Shown: positions 15,445 through 24,596, counted from the first letter of the stretch. The stretch: 47,486 nucleotides of DNA from an uncultured delta proteobacterium (GCA_903907985.1 CAIVQG010000030.1:89534-137019); one strand, 5' to 3'. Notes: generated from the letters alone by a model not told the origin. Numbers and translations are program-made.

Positions 15445-16551
15445 TCAATGCAGAATTTTTTTCAGGGCACCGACAAAGGCTTCCATAGCCTCCATTTGCG
15501 CCAGGGTGATGCGGATGTGATTGGGATAGCGAAACCCGGTCATGGGCCGGATCATTACCCCTTCCCGCATGAGCTGGCGATAGGCCAGAGTATCGCTTCC
15601 CGGCAGCCGGGCAATGATGAAATTCCCTTCTCCGACAATGAGGGGAAGCCCCAGGGAGGATAGTTCTGCGCGGAGAAACTCCTTGCTTTCCCTGATCAGA
15701 TCGCGGGTCCGCTGGATATGGTTTGTGTCATCGCGCAGTGCCGCACAGGCCGCTTCCTGGGCAATGCCGTTTACGGAATAAACAACGCAGGTCCGGCGGA
15801 TCATGTCGACGATATTCAGATCGCCCGCGAGGTAGCCGATGCGCAGGCCCGCCAGCCCGTACATCTTGGAAAACGTCCGGAACACAACTACATTAGGATA
15901 TTGATCAAGAAGTGTCATCCCGTTGGGAAAATCCTCTGCCTCGACAAATTCAAAGTAGGCCTCGTCGATAACCACGATTTGTTTTCCGTCCACGGCGTCG
16001 AGAAAATCAGTCAAGGTTTGCTTTGACCAGTAGGTTCCCGTGGGGTTGTTCGGATTGCATACAAAGATTATTTTGGTATGGTCGTCAATGGCGGAGAGCA
16101 TTGCCTGATCGTCAAATCCTTCGCGGATCAGGGGGATGACCCGGGCCTCGATTCCGGAAAAAGTGGCTACCCACTCGTATACGGCGAAGGTCTTGTCGGC
16201 GGTGATAATGTTGTCACCTTTTTCACAGAAGGCCTTGATGACGAAGGATATGACTTCATTGGCGCCGTTGCCGACGAGGATCTGCTCAGTATCGATATTA
16301 TGCAGTGCGGCAATCTCCCGGCGCAGGCAATAAGAATCGCCGCTCGGATAGACGGCGCCTTTCGGGGGAGGGAACCGCCGGATCACTTTCTGGGCTGCGG
16401 GCGGCGGCCCCAGCGGATTTTCGTTGTTGTTCAGGCGAAAGAGTCTTGCGCAGCCATAGAGTTTCATGAGCTCCGCGTCCGGTTTGCTGGGTATATAGGG
16501 CTCAAATTCCCTGACGCAGGCAGGGACAAGGATATCAAGATTTGGTTTCAT
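15445..16551 (-). CDS. HisC-like PLP aminotransferase
   Basis: A 368-residue fold-type I aminotransferase of the histidinol-phosphate aminotransferase group: LNNNENPLGPP (40-50), CNPNNPTGT, VVIDEAYFEF and the PLP lysine K229 in FRTFSKMYGLAGLRIGY. The ATG at 16551 overlaps the end of the upstream ATPase/acyltransferase gene by 17 bases, suggesting translational coupling; an in-frame TTG at 16563 is possible. No his genes are nearby, so histidine synthesis is doubtful. HisC-like enzymes also act on aromatic amino acids, threonine phosphate or secondary metabolites, and the operon points to such a special role. Confidence 0.82.
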   Translation of the reverse strand: MKPNLDILVPACVREFEPYIPSKPDAELMKLYGCARLFRLNNNENPLGPPPAAQKVIRRFPPPKGAVYPSGDSYCLRREIAALHNIDTEQILVGNGANEVISFVIKAFCEKGDNIITADKTFAVYEWVATFSGIEARVIPLIREGFDDQAMLSAIDDHTKIIFVCNPNNPTGTYWSKQTLTDFLDAVDGKQIVVIDEAYFEFVEAEDFPNGMTLLDQYPNVVVFRTFSKMYGLAGLRIGYLAGDLNIVDMIRRTCVVYSVNGIAQEAACAALRDDTNHIQRTRDLIRESKEFLRAELSSLGLPLIVGEGNFIIARLPGSDTLAYRQLMREGVMIRPMTGFRYPNHIRITLAQMEAMEAFVGALKKILH

Positions 16552-17854
16552 TATTATACTCAAACATTACAATATCAGACTTTCCGGCAAAAGGCAGAAT
16601 GATGCCCGGTTTAAACTGCTGGGCCATAAGCAGGGGGATAAGCTCCGCATGCCATGGTATACCCAGATCCAGCTCGAAATATAAATTAAGAAAATGGTCA
16701 TCGCGGAGAAAACGGATGTGCCTTTCAATGTTGGCCGAAAAATCATCTCCCGGCCAGAGGGGACGCAGAGTGACTGCCTGCCGGTCCCGGTGAACTTCCG
16801 CCGCAAAAAGCGAAGCGCCGGAACGCGTCTCGCCCATGTTCTGGACTGTTCGGATTTCTCTGGCCAGGGCCAGCCGGCTGTATTCCCGCTTTAGATAATC
16901 AGTGAGATCGCCTGCGGACCAGACCTCAAAACCGGGGTCTTCATGCAGCAGCCGGTAAAAGGAAAACTGATCAACAGGAATCTTGCCTTCTTCCGAATAA
17001 CGGAGAGAACCGAGTGCCTCAAAATTGCTCCGGATCGAGGCGGGAAGTCCGGACAGGCTGAGCAAACCCAGCGCTTTAGTACGCGCAATACTGCTGATGC
17101 AGGCTGCCAGCAAAGTCTCACAGATAATTTTTTCCTGCTCCGGGGCGAAGCAATAAGGACCAAAACACTCGACGTTCTTTTCCGTACGATAACAAAACAC
17201 GATGCCGCCGCCGACTTCTTTCTTTTGGTTTAGCGCCACAATAGCGCTGTATTCTCCTGACGCAACCATGTCCACCAGTTTGCCGGGATAAGTAAAAAAA
17301 GACGGCCGTTGAGACAGGTCATGGGATTGCGCGGTGAGGGTGGCAAATATTTTCAGCCGCTCGGCATCCGGTGTCTCCGTAGATATCTTGTCCGTCGATT
17401 GCGGCAGGGGAAGTACTTCCAAAGGTTCCGGGTAAGCCTTTTCCTTTGTAATCGTGAGGCAAATCCGGTTGTTTTTTTCTACAACGATATTGAGGTGATC
17501 TACCGATCGGGAGGCGATCATCAGACCCATAGCATCAAGATCGGGCTCGCGATCAGGGGCGATGTTGGAAGCGATATTAAGACCGCTTAAATTCAGTTCC
17601 ACAGCGGAAAAGCGGAAAAGGACGCGGGTATAATAAAACCCGTTAAAGCATTGTACTTCCAAAGGTTTGCCCTGACAGACGAAATTACTCAGGTACAAAA
17701 AAATCTCTTCCGTGGCCAGGCCCAGCCTCAGATATTCATCCTTCTTCATCCCGAAGACAATTGCTGCCGATTCCACAAACGAAGTGACAACAGGCAGGTA
17801 AGTGGTGCGGGCGCTGATCCCCAGAGTCAATGTGCGCATCTTGTCTGCATCCAT
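16535..17854 (-). CDS. RsbW-like histidine-kinase-fold ATPase fused to GNAT-like acyltransferase
   Basis: 439 residues. The first 140 resemble an anti-sigma-factor/RsbW type HATPase: an N-terminal strand pair, a helix carrying LRLGLATEEIFLYLSNF where the N-box E/N helix belongs, then DAMGLMIASRSVDHLNIVVEKN similar to the G1 region and final strands. Residues 170-280 and 330-435 are GNAT-like and resemble the protein at 13151-14191; LYFELDLGIPWHAELIPLLMAQQF corresponds to its WLNLTTPWVG segment. First gene of the leftward operon, with AAAGGAA before its ATG. Possibly an ATP-sensing or partner-binding module controlling an acyltransferase. The ATPase call is from pattern, not a search. Confidence 0.7.
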   Translation of the reverse strand: MDADKMRTLTLGISARTTYLPVVTSFVESAAIVFGMKKDEYLRLGLATEEIFLYLSNFVCQGKPLEVQCFNGFYYTRVLFRFSAVELNLSGLNIASNIAPDREPDLDAMGLMIASRSVDHLNIVVEKNNRICLTITKEKAYPEPLEVLPLPQSTDKISTETPDAERLKIFATLTAQSHDLSQRPSFFTYPGKLVDMVASGEYSAIVALNQKKEVGGGIVFCYRTEKNVECFGPYCFAPEQEKIICETLLAACISSIARTKALGLLSLSGLPASIRSNFEALGSLRYSEEGKIPVDQFSFYRLLHEDPGFEVWSAGDLTDYLKREYSRLALAREIRTVQNMGETRSGASLFAAEVHRDRQAVTLRPLWPGDDFSANIERHIRFLRDDHFLNLYFELDLGIPWHAELIPLLMAQQFKPGIILPFAGKSDIVMFEYNNETKS

Positions 17855-18111
17855 AATGAAATTCCTTTACGCGTATTGCATTTCCGGAAATAACTATAAA
17901 ACAAAGCTGCTCCATAGTCAAAAGCATTTCCATCGGCCCATAAAGAATGGCCGGGCCGTTATCCTCCGCATTCCTTCCGAATGCGAACAGAAAGCAGGGA
18001 AGGAAAAAAAGAGGGGCTCGGCGCTGATAACTAATCGGGATTCCTTCCAAATAATATTTATTAATAAATTGATCGATTCGACCGATATATAGATTAAAGA
18101 GACGGGCGTAA

Positions 18112-18456
18112 ATGAAACATAATATGTTGGTAGAAAAAAGAGAAGTAGAGCTAAACGTCATGAATAATAATTCTTTTAGACAAAAAATATGTGCGGCGAG
18201 AGTTGCCATTGATCAGACGCAAGCGTTAAATGCGGGAACTAAGCTCTGTGCCTCCAAATTAATAATTGACCCGCGGGATGGAAACCTGAAACTGGCTAAT
18301 AACCCCGTATTACTTATGACTGATATGATTAAGCGCACCTTTGACGGAAGTTTACAGTTCGTCAATGAATTGGAACGGGAATTGTCGACGGCAATAAATT
18401 ATTGTGACGGATATATTTGGATAGAAAAAGAAAACGGAGAAATAAAGGGATTTTAA
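18112..18456 (+). CDS. Hypothetical 114-residue protein
   Basis: Open frame from ATG 18112; a second ATG at 18160 (NNNSFRQKICAARVAIDQ) is an equally good start and gives 98 residues. The sequence is soluble, mixed alpha/beta in composition, ends with INYCDGYIWIEKENGEIKGF and has three or four cysteines. I recognise no domain. Codon choice looks protein-like and it lies alone between two leftward genes. No clear ribosome-binding site. Confidence 0.45.
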   Translation: MKHNMLVEKREVELNVMNNNSFRQKICAARVAIDQTQALNAGTKLCASKLIIDPRDGNLKLANNPVLLMTDMIKRTFDGSLQFVNELERELSTAINYCDGYIWIEKENGEIKGF

Positions 18457-18535
18457 AAATTTAATGCGCTCATTGGAAGAGCCCAACAGCACCCTTGTGT
18501 TTTATTGGGTATCTGGAGCATCTCCTCTCATCCAT

Positions 18536-19141
18536 TCAGGGAGAATATATTTTCAAGGCCTTTTCATAATCTTCCGGCGTATCTATGTCCAGTAATATGC
18601 CGGGATCATTGCACTGAACATCCCTTGATTTTTCGGCATAGCGTGCCAGCAGTGCACGCATGCCTCCCGCTTCTGCAAATTCGAGAATTGGCCCGGAAAG
18701 CGCCAGGGAAATAAGCGGAGGATGCCCGTGTTTGCCCAGGTAACAGGGACGGCAGATATCCGTTTCCCCGTTCGAAAAAGCGGCGATCAGGGATTGAATT
18801 GTATCCGGCTGGACAAATGGAATATCCGCCGGTTGGAGAAAGAATGCGAGGCTCTGTCCGCCGAGTTGGCGAACACCTGTTTGAATGGAGGAAAACATTC
18901 CCTGGTCGTAATGCTGATTCTTCACGAAGCTTACGCCGAGGCGCGTTAACTCCGGCATTACCAGCTGTGCTTCATGGCCGCAAACCACTACGATATCTTC
19001 GATACCCACACCCCGGTAAAGGCCGATGATCCGCTCGATAAAATTATCCCGTCCCAGCGGCAGCAGAGGTTTGAAATCTCCCATGCGCGAAGAGCGTCCG
19101 GCGCAGAGAATCAATGCTGCAATATCTTTGCTCTTGATCAT
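18536..19141 (-). CDS. MobA/MocA-type nucleotidyltransferase
   Basis: A 201-residue NTP-transferase of the molybdopterin cytidylyltransferase group. The N-terminal LILCAGRSSRMGDFKPLLPLG carries the nucleotide-binding loop (AGxSxRMG...KpLLP); QPADIPFV is the metal-binding aspartate region. MocA-type proteins make the CMP form of the molybdenum cofactor used by xanthine dehydrogenase family enzymes, fitting the divergent hydroxylase genes at 20402-24035. The start overlaps the xdhC stop by 4 bases (ATGA), so the longer frame upstream, which lies inside xdhC in another frame, is not coding. Confidence 0.88.
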   Translation of the reverse strand: MIKSKDIAALILCAGRSSRMGDFKPLLPLGRDNFIERIIGLYRGVGIEDIVVVCGHEAQLVMPELTRLGVSFVKNQHYDQGMFSSIQTGVRQLGGQSLAFFLQPADIPFVQPDTIQSLIAAFSNGETDICRPCYLGKHGHPPLISLALSGPILEFAEAGGMRALLARYAEKSRDVQCNDPGILLDIDTPEDYEKALKIYSP

Positions 19142-20238
19142 GCCTTTGGACCGCCTCTTCTTTTTTCGCGGCCGGCCCTGACTGCAATCAGTTCGGCGGC
19201 AATACTGACGGCAATTTCGGCAGGCGTGTGTGCGCCAATGTCCAGGCCGATTGGGCTGTGAACATCCGCCAGTTCTTCGCTGGTAAAGCCTTCGGCCCGC
19301 AAGGTCTGAAAAATTATTTCCCTTTTCCGGCGGCTGGCGATCATGCCGATATATCCGGCGGAAGTTTTGAGTGCTTTCGCTAACACGCACTGATCAAAGG
19401 CATGGCCACGAGTGGCAATAACCACATAGGCCTGCGTATTAACCTGCAAAGAGGAAAAGCAATCGGCAAAAGAATTCAGGACGATAATTTCATCGGCTGC
19501 GGGAAAGCGCTTCGCATTGGCAAATTCCTGCCGGTCATCAATCACGGCTGTGCGAAACCCGGCAAAAGTGCAGATCGTTGCCAGTTCCTGCCCTACGTGG
19601 CCGGCCCCGCAGATGAAGACCGTCTCGGGAATATCTATCTGCTGGACAAAATAACGGGTATTATCATGCGCGATGAGTGTCGGTTCTTTTTTCCGGCAGT
19701 GTGTCAGGAGATTATTCATGTCCAGGCCGTCTGGGGACAAAGAACCGGTTTGGCAACCTGCTTCATCCATCAGTCCCAGCCCTGTTTCCAGTGCACCAGT
19801 TTTTCCCTCTGTCCGGATTGATCGAATCAGCCAGCAGGGACGTCCTTTTTTCTCATGCTGCAACAGCGCTTCGATTATTTCCAGGCAAATCGGATCATTG
19901 CCGTCCAGATAGTCCACCAGGATTTCCACGTGGCCGCCGCAAATCATTCCGCCTTCGGAAGATTCATTGTCGGTGAGCGAAAAAGTCCGGCAGGCGGGCA
20001 GGCGATTACGGATTGCTGCTGCCGCCATTTCGAGCGTACTTGCTTCGAGAAGTCCGCCGCCGACGGTTCCCAGCGTTTGGCCGGTTGCCGTCAAAATAAT
20101 TGACGCTCCCGCCTCTCGCGGCCCCGAACCGGATCGCGAGATGACCGTTGCCAAGGATATAATTTCTTTGCGCGCCAGGCATTCCGCAATATAGCGGTAA
20201 AGTTGGAGGGGATGACGCAATGAATCTGTCTGGTGCAT
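19138..20238 (-). CDS. xdhC: XdhC/CoxI-family maturation protein
   Basis: 366 residues with the two XdhC parts: the N-terminal CoxI domain (RSGSGPREAGASIILTATG, TVGGGLLEA, SEGGMICGGHVEILVDY) and a C-terminal Rossmann domain starting FICGAGHVGQELA with VIDDRQEFAN. XdhC holds newly made Mo cofactor and helps insert it, with the terminal sulfur, into xanthine-dehydrogenase type enzymes. It forms an operon with the MocA-like gene and faces away from the three hydroxylase subunits, with 163 bases between. Confidence 0.9.
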   Translation of the reverse strand: MHQTDSLRHPLQLYRYIAECLARKEIISLATVISRSGSGPREAGASIILTATGQTLGTVGGGLLEASTLEMAAAAIRNRLPACRTFSLTDNESSEGGMICGGHVEILVDYLDGNDPICLEIIEALLQHEKKGRPCWLIRSIRTEGKTGALETGLGLMDEAGCQTGSLSPDGLDMNNLLTHCRKKEPTLIAHDNTRYFVQQIDIPETVFICGAGHVGQELATICTFAGFRTAVIDDRQEFANAKRFPAADEIIVLNSFADCFSSLQVNTQAYVVIATRGHAFDQCVLAKALKTSAGYIGMIASRRKREIIFQTLRAEGFTSEELADVHSPIGLDIGAHTPAEIAVSIAAELIAVRAGREKRRGGPKA

Positions 20239-20286
20239 GATGATAGTTCCCGAAGTTTATTCGTTGAAAGACAAGTTCCCTTGTGT

Positions 20287-20307
20287 TATAAATTTCGCGA
20301 ATTTATA
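20287..20307. promoter_or_regulatory. Palindrome between xdhC and the hydroxylase operon (candidate operator)
   Basis: TATAAATT and AATTTATA flank a 5-base centre TCGCG, 21 bases in all, inside the only intergenic stretch between two divergent operons of one pathway. The AT-rich arms could also supply -10 boxes in both directions. No regulator gene is near. Confidence 0.45.
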
Positions 20308-20401
20308 GCACATAATAAAATGAAAATCATGCCGTTTCATTTTGTCCTCTGCTGACCGCACTGCGGAGTCAAATTTCAACTTGGCCGCAAGAGAAGGAAA
20401 C

Positions 20402-22720
20402 ATGCAAAAACCATATATACCAGGAATCGGCAATGCCACTCCCCGGGCTGATGCGGCGACGAAAGTAACCGGTGCGGAAAAATATGCGGCGGACTATTAC
20501 GGTGACGACCTTATCTGGGCCGGTGTGAAAAGGGCGGGAATTGCCCACGGACTGATCCGTGAGGTGAAGACGGCACACGCCAAGAATCTGCCGGGTGTTA
20601 TTGCCGTTCTTACGGGTCGCGATGTTCCCGGAACGAACCGTCAGGGAATCGTCCATAAGGATCAGCCGGTTATTGCCGCGGATAAAGTCCGCCACTGTGG
20701 CGATGCTGTTGCGCTGGTGCTGGCGGAAGATAAAGACACTCTGCAAAAGGCCCTTGCCCTGATCGAGGTCGATATTGAGCCGCTGCCCGGAATCTTCGGG
20801 GTTGACGATGCCCTGCAGCCCGATGCCCCCGTAATTCATGAAGAACATGCCACCGGTAACATCCTCCTTAAAGCAACCGTTGCCTCCGGTAACGCGCAGG
20901 CCGCAATGTCGGGCTGCGATGTTGTTCTGGAAGAAACCTTTGCCGTCCCCGTCCAGGCCCATGCCTTTATCGAAACAGAAAACGGGGTTGCCTGGCAGAC
21001 GCCGGACGGAAATATCGTTATGGTTGTTTCCACCCAGGCACCGTTTCGTGATCGCTTCGAGATCAGCCATGCCCTGGGTATTCCCATGAACAGTATCAGG
21101 ATTATCGGCCCTTATTTAGGCGGAGCTTTCGGCGGCAAGGACGGCGCTACGGTCCAGTGTCTGCTTGCCCTTGCGGCCATGCACGCAGGAGGCCGTCGCG
21201 TCAAAATGTGGTGGAGCCGCGAAGAAAATCTGATTGCCGGATACAAACGTCACGCTGCCCGGATGCATTACCGTTTGGGTGCTGCGTCCGACGGAACGCT
21301 AAAGGCTCTGCATTGCCGTCTCTATTACGATACCGGTGCTTACGCCCACCTCGGAGGGGAAGTAATGGCTCTGGGCATGGAACATGCCGGTGGGCCTTAT
21401 CGCATTCCCCATACACAGATTGAGGGCTGGTGCCTTTACACCAATAATCCCATTGCCGGAGCCATGCGCGGCTTCGGTGTTGTACAGGTGAGCTTTGCTT
21501 TCGAGCGGATGATGGATCTGCTGGCGGCCCGGCTGAAAATAGATCCGCTCGAACTGCGTCTGAAAAATGCCCTGCGGTGCGGTGATAAAAATTGCGCGGG
21601 CGTGGTTTTAACTCAATCCACAGGCATAGTGGACTGTCTGGAAGAAATTAAAAAACATCCTCTCTGGCAGCAAAGGGCATCCTGGAAGTCTCAAGCCGCT
21701 TCCTTTAAAAAAAGAGGAGTGGGCCTGGCGGCGGTATTTAACGGTATGGGTTACGGTCGGGGACTGCCCGATTCAGCCATTGCCAAGGTGGAACTCGCCT
21801 CGGACGGTCACATCCGTGTTTACAACGGCGTCTCCGATATGGGGCAGGGCAATGCTACCGCCTTTATCCAGATTGCCGGTCAGATTCTCTGCCAGGAAAA
21901 TACCGCTCTGGAACTCGTGCAGCCGGATACGGCGAGGACTCTTCCCTCCGGTTCCGCTTCCGCCAGCCGGACAACCTATACCTACGGCAATGCCCTGATT
22001 AAAACCTGCGAAGATCTGCGTCAGAAATTGATCGGCTTTGCGGCCCTGATGCTTCTGGCGGATACCATCGAGGACTTGGATTTGCAGCCAGGCTGCGTTC
22101 GTCACCTGCCGTCGGGAAAAGAAATCTCCCTGCAACAAATTGCCCAAGCGATGAGCAAGGAATACTGGACATGCACCAGCCAATTTCTTATGCCGGTAGT
22201 CCGTGATGTCCCGGATACGGGCAAAGAGTTTACCATCGGTTTTCCTCACCTGTTGTTTTCCCATGCCGCTCATCTGGTTTATGTGGAAGTGGACGAATTA
22301 ACGGGAGCTGTGGAGGTCAAAGAATATCTGGCGGCAACCGAGGCCGGACGGGTCATCAACCCCCAGTCGTTTGAACAGCAGGTACAGGGTGCCATCGCCC
22401 AGGGAATCGGTTATGCCATATGCGAACAGGTTCTCTTAAAGGAAGGCCATATTCTTAATCCTAATTTTGCCACCTATATCATTCCCACGGCCCCGGATAT
22501 TCCGGAGATAACATCCCTGGCCGTAGAAGCCTATGAACCCTCCGGTCCTTATGGCATGAAGGGTGTGGGTGAGGTAGGAACCAACGGGCCGCTTCCGGCC
22601 ATTGCCAATGCTCTTGCCGATGCCTGCGGGATCGAGGCGGTGCGCTCGCCGCTTACCGCCGGGTACGTGCTTTCCTGCCTGCGGCTAAAAGGCGTGCCAG
22701 AATACGGAGGACAGTCATGA
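20402..22720 (+). CDS. Molybdenum hydroxylase, large (Mo-binding) subunit, xanthine dehydrogenase family
   Basis: 772 residues from ATG 20402, which has GAAGGA just upstream. Signatures: GGAFGGKDG (240-248), AMRGFGVVQ, DMGQGNATAF, GSASASRTTYTYGNA and GVGEVGTNG near the C terminus, where E724 is the expected catalytic glutamate. With the two following genes it forms a three-subunit enzyme (Mo / 2Fe-2S / FAD) of the kind that hydroxylates purines, nicotinate, aldehydes or aromatic acyl-CoA. The RGFG motif is xanthine/nicotinate-like but the substrate is not decided by sequence. Stop overlaps the next start as ATGA. Confidence 0.9.
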   Translation: MQKPYIPGIGNATPRADAATKVTGAEKYAADYYGDDLIWAGVKRAGIAHGLIREVKTAHAKNLPGVIAVLTGRDVPGTNRQGIVHKDQPVIAADKVRHCGDAVALVLAEDKDTLQKALALIEVDIEPLPGIFGVDDALQPDAPVIHEEHATGNILLKATVASGNAQAAMSGCDVVLEETFAVPVQAHAFIETENGVAWQTPDGNIVMVVSTQAPFRDRFEISHALGIPMNSIRIIGPYLGGAFGGKDGATVQCLLALAAMHAGGRRVKMWWSREENLIAGYKRHAARMHYRLGAASDGTLKALHCRLYYDTGAYAHLGGEVMALGMEHAGGPYRIPHTQIEGWCLYTNNPIAGAMRGFGVVQVSFAFERMMDLLAARLKIDPLELRLKNALRCGDKNCAGVVLTQSTGIVDCLEEIKKHPLWQQRASWKSQAASFKKRGVGLAAVFNGMGYGRGLPDSAIAKVELASDGHIRVYNGVSDMGQGNATAFIQIAGQILCQENTALELVQPDTARTLPSGSASASRTTYTYGNALIKTCEDLRQKLIGFAALMLLADTIEDLDLQPGCVRHLPSGKEISLQQIAQAMSKEYWTCTSQFLMPVVRDVPDTGKEFTIGFPHLLFSHAAHLVYVEVDELTGAVEVKEYLAATEAGRVINPQSFEQQVQGAIAQGIGYAICEQVLLKEGHILNPNFATYIIPTAPDIPEITSLAVEAYEPSGPYGMKGVGEVGTNGPLPAIANALADACGIEAVRSPLTAGYVLSCLRLKGVPEYGGQS

Positions 22721-23193
22721 AAATCAACTTCACGCTCAACGGTATAAAAACCGAGATTGACGCGGCACCTGATTGCCGCGTGGTGGACATTTTGCGGGAA
22801 GATCTCGGTTTGACGGGAACAAAAGAAGGTTGCGGCGCCGGCGAATGCGGAGCCTGTACCATTCTCGTAGGTGATGAAACACGGCTATCGTGTCTGATGC
22901 TGGCCGCTCAATTGGAGGGGCTGGAAATTACCACAGTCGAGGGGTTGGCAGTTGACGGCAGCATGCATCCTCTCCAGGAGGCCTTTGTCCAGAGCGGCGC
23001 CGTGCAATGCGGGTTTTGTACGCCCGGCATGCTTATGTCAGCACAGGCGCTGCTTCAGAAAAATCCTGATCCCAGCCGTGAGGAAATTCGGGAAGGGTTG
23101 AGCGGAAATCTCTGCCGCTGTACGGGATATCAAAAGATTGTCGATGCCGTTGAGAGTGCTGCCGGTGCTTTATCCCGAAAGGAAAATCCATGA
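22717..23193 (+). CDS. Molybdenum hydroxylase, [2Fe-2S] subunit
   Basis: 158 residues, the normal length of the small iron-sulfur subunit. The plant-type cluster is bound by CGAGECGACTIL plus a further Cys (SCLM), and the second, helical cluster by CGFCTPGM and CRCTGY. Transfers electrons from the Mo site to FAD. ATGA overlaps on both sides tie it to the large and FAD subunits. Confidence 0.95.
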   Translation: MKINFTLNGIKTEIDAAPDCRVVDILREDLGLTGTKEGCGAGECGACTILVGDETRLSCLMLAAQLEGLEITTVEGLAVDGSMHPLQEAFVQSGAVQCGFCTPGMLMSAQALLQKNPDPSREEIREGLSGNLCRCTGYQKIVDAVESAAGALSRKENP

Positions 23194-24035
23194 GGCCTGT
23201 TTACCTTCCCCGCACTATTGCTGAACTGTGGAAATGCTTGACGGAAAATCCCCGGGCGCTGCTTTACGCAGGCGGTACAGATCTGCTGGTCAATATGCGC
23301 AACGGAAATATTGATCCCCCGGCCCTGATTTGTCTGGAGAGACTGGCGGAACTGAAGGGTGTTGAAGAATCGCCAGATACAGTGAGAGTTGGCGCCTGCA
23401 CAACACTGGCTGACCTGCTTTACCATCCCCTGATGCAAAAACATTTTCCCGTTTTAATCAAATCCCTGCAAGTACTGGGCTCACCATTGATCCGGCAAAT
23501 GGGAACAATCGGCGGCAATATCTGCAATGCATCGCCCGCCGGCGACACCCTGCCGCCGCTTTACGTTCTGCAGGCAGAAGTTGAACTGAAGAGCGCTGGG
23601 GCCCGCCGTACCTTACCCATTGCCGAGTTCATTTGCGGCCTGCGGCAGACGAAATTGCAACCGGGAGAAATTGTGTCGGCGATCATTTTGCAGAAGTCGC
23701 CGGAGTACAACATTCATCATTTTGAAAAGGTGGGCTTACGCAAATCCCTGGCCTGCAGCATCGTCAGTTTGGCCGCCTTGTTGAATGTATCTCCGGAAGG
23801 AATAATCGAGTCCGCCCGTTTGGCCTGGGGAAGCATCGGCCCGGCAGTAGTTACATCAAAAGCCTGCGAAGAATTATTAATCGGAAAAAAGCTTAACGCG
23901 GCAACATTGGCAACCGCCGCCGCAAAGATCAGACAAGAGGTATCACCGATTGATGATGTGAGGGCTGATGCCGCCTATCGCCGAGATGTCTGCGGCAATC
24001 TTTTGTTGCGGTTGGCGAAGGAGGCTACGTCTTAA
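23190..24035 (+). CDS. Molybdenum hydroxylase, FAD-binding subunit
   Basis: 281 residues with the FAD subunit motifs YAGGTDLLVNMRNG near residue 27 and TIGGNICNASPAGDTLPPL, followed by the C-terminal CO-dehydrogenase-flavoprotein domain. Slightly shorter than the usual 285-295. It passes electrons from the iron-sulfur subunit to NAD or another acceptor. The last 183 bases (23853-24035) recur at 24760-24942 with about 86% identity, beyond a toxin-antitoxin pair. Confidence 0.93.
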   Translation: MRPVYLPRTIAELWKCLTENPRALLYAGGTDLLVNMRNGNIDPPALICLERLAELKGVEESPDTVRVGACTTLADLLYHPLMQKHFPVLIKSLQVLGSPLIRQMGTIGGNICNASPAGDTLPPLYVLQAEVELKSAGARRTLPIAEFICGLRQTKLQPGEIVSAIILQKSPEYNIHHFEKVGLRKSLACSIVSLAALLNVSPEGIIESARLAWGSIGPAVVTSKACEELLIGKKLNAATLATAAAKIRQEVSPIDDVRADAAYRRDVCGNLLLRLAKEATS

Positions 24036-24054
24036 TTACCTTTAACCCACACTA

Positions 24055-24330
24055 CTAATGTGCTTTTAACTGACCGGTCACATATTTATGGATTATGCTG
24101 GAGATAAGCGTCTGATAAGGCAGACCTTCACCGACCGCTTTTACTTTAATTTTTTCATAATCCCAATCAGTTATTCTGATATTAATTTTTTTATTTTTGC
24201 TTAATGTGTTGCTGGCGTATTTTTGATATTTTTTTATTTCTTCTGCCAGATTTGGAACAGCTTTCCATTCCCCGCTTTCGACTTCTTTTTCTAACTGCCG
24301 TTCTTCTTTATTCAACATTATTTTTTTCAT
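24055..24330 (-). CDS. Putative RHH/CopG-like antitoxin
   Basis: 91 residues. A charged N-terminal helix (LNKEERQLEKEVESGEW) is followed by KINIRITDWDYEKIKVKAVGEGLPYQTLISSIIHKYVTG, the strand-helix-helix arrangement of ribbon-helix-helix antitoxins, in a form I know from antitoxins paired with BrnT-like toxins. Starts 2 bases after the toxin stop; in toxin-first order, as in brnTA. Probably binds its own promoter upstream of the toxin. Confidence 0.8.
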   Translation of the reverse strand: MKKIMLNKEERQLEKEVESGEWKAVPNLAEEIKKYQKYASNTLSKNKKINIRITDWDYEKIKVKAVGEGLPYQTLISSIIHKYVTGQLKAH

Positions 24331-24332
24331 AA

Positions 24333-24596
24333 CTACCTCTTAAGATACTTTTTAGTCGATGCACGACTTGGGTATATTGTTTTTAAAAAGCATGTTCCGT
24401 CATCTTCTTCAACAAAGGGGATATTATAAGCATAGCCATCTCGCTCAACAATAAATACTTTTTGTTTTTCCTTATGGGGATGTTTTAATATGCTGATAAG
24501 ATGTCCTTCACCAATCAGGCAAGTTATTTCATCAAAAGAAATGTCCCGATTTTCTTTCAGCCACCCATTCTTTTTCGGACTCCAGTCAAATTTCAT
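24333..24596 (-). CDS. Putative BrnT-like toxin
   Basis: 87 residues from ATG 24596. FDWSPKKNGWLKENRDISFDEITCLI is close to the start of BrnT-type proteins (FeWd..Kn....k...iSFeea), and the end has VEEDDGTCFLKTIYPSRASTKKY, like the RNase-fold C terminus with a conserved R..S...KY. Such toxins cut RNA and are neutralised by the adjacent antitoxin. No Shine-Dalgarno sequence is visible and a TTG at 24614 is a weaker alternative. The pair is AT-rich compared with the flanking hydroxylase genes, consistent with acquisition. Confidence 0.75.
   Translation of the reverse strand: MKFDWSPKKNGWLKENRDISFDEITCLIGEGHLISILKHPHKEKQKVFIVERDGYAYNIPFVEEDDGTCFLKTIYPSRASTKKYLKR

Noticed and set aside
19142-19390. 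Longer N terminus for the MocA-like gene
   Set aside because: The extra 83 codons lie inside xdhC in another frame and read as Arg-rich shadow; the ATG at 19141 begins the nucleotidyltransferase motif.
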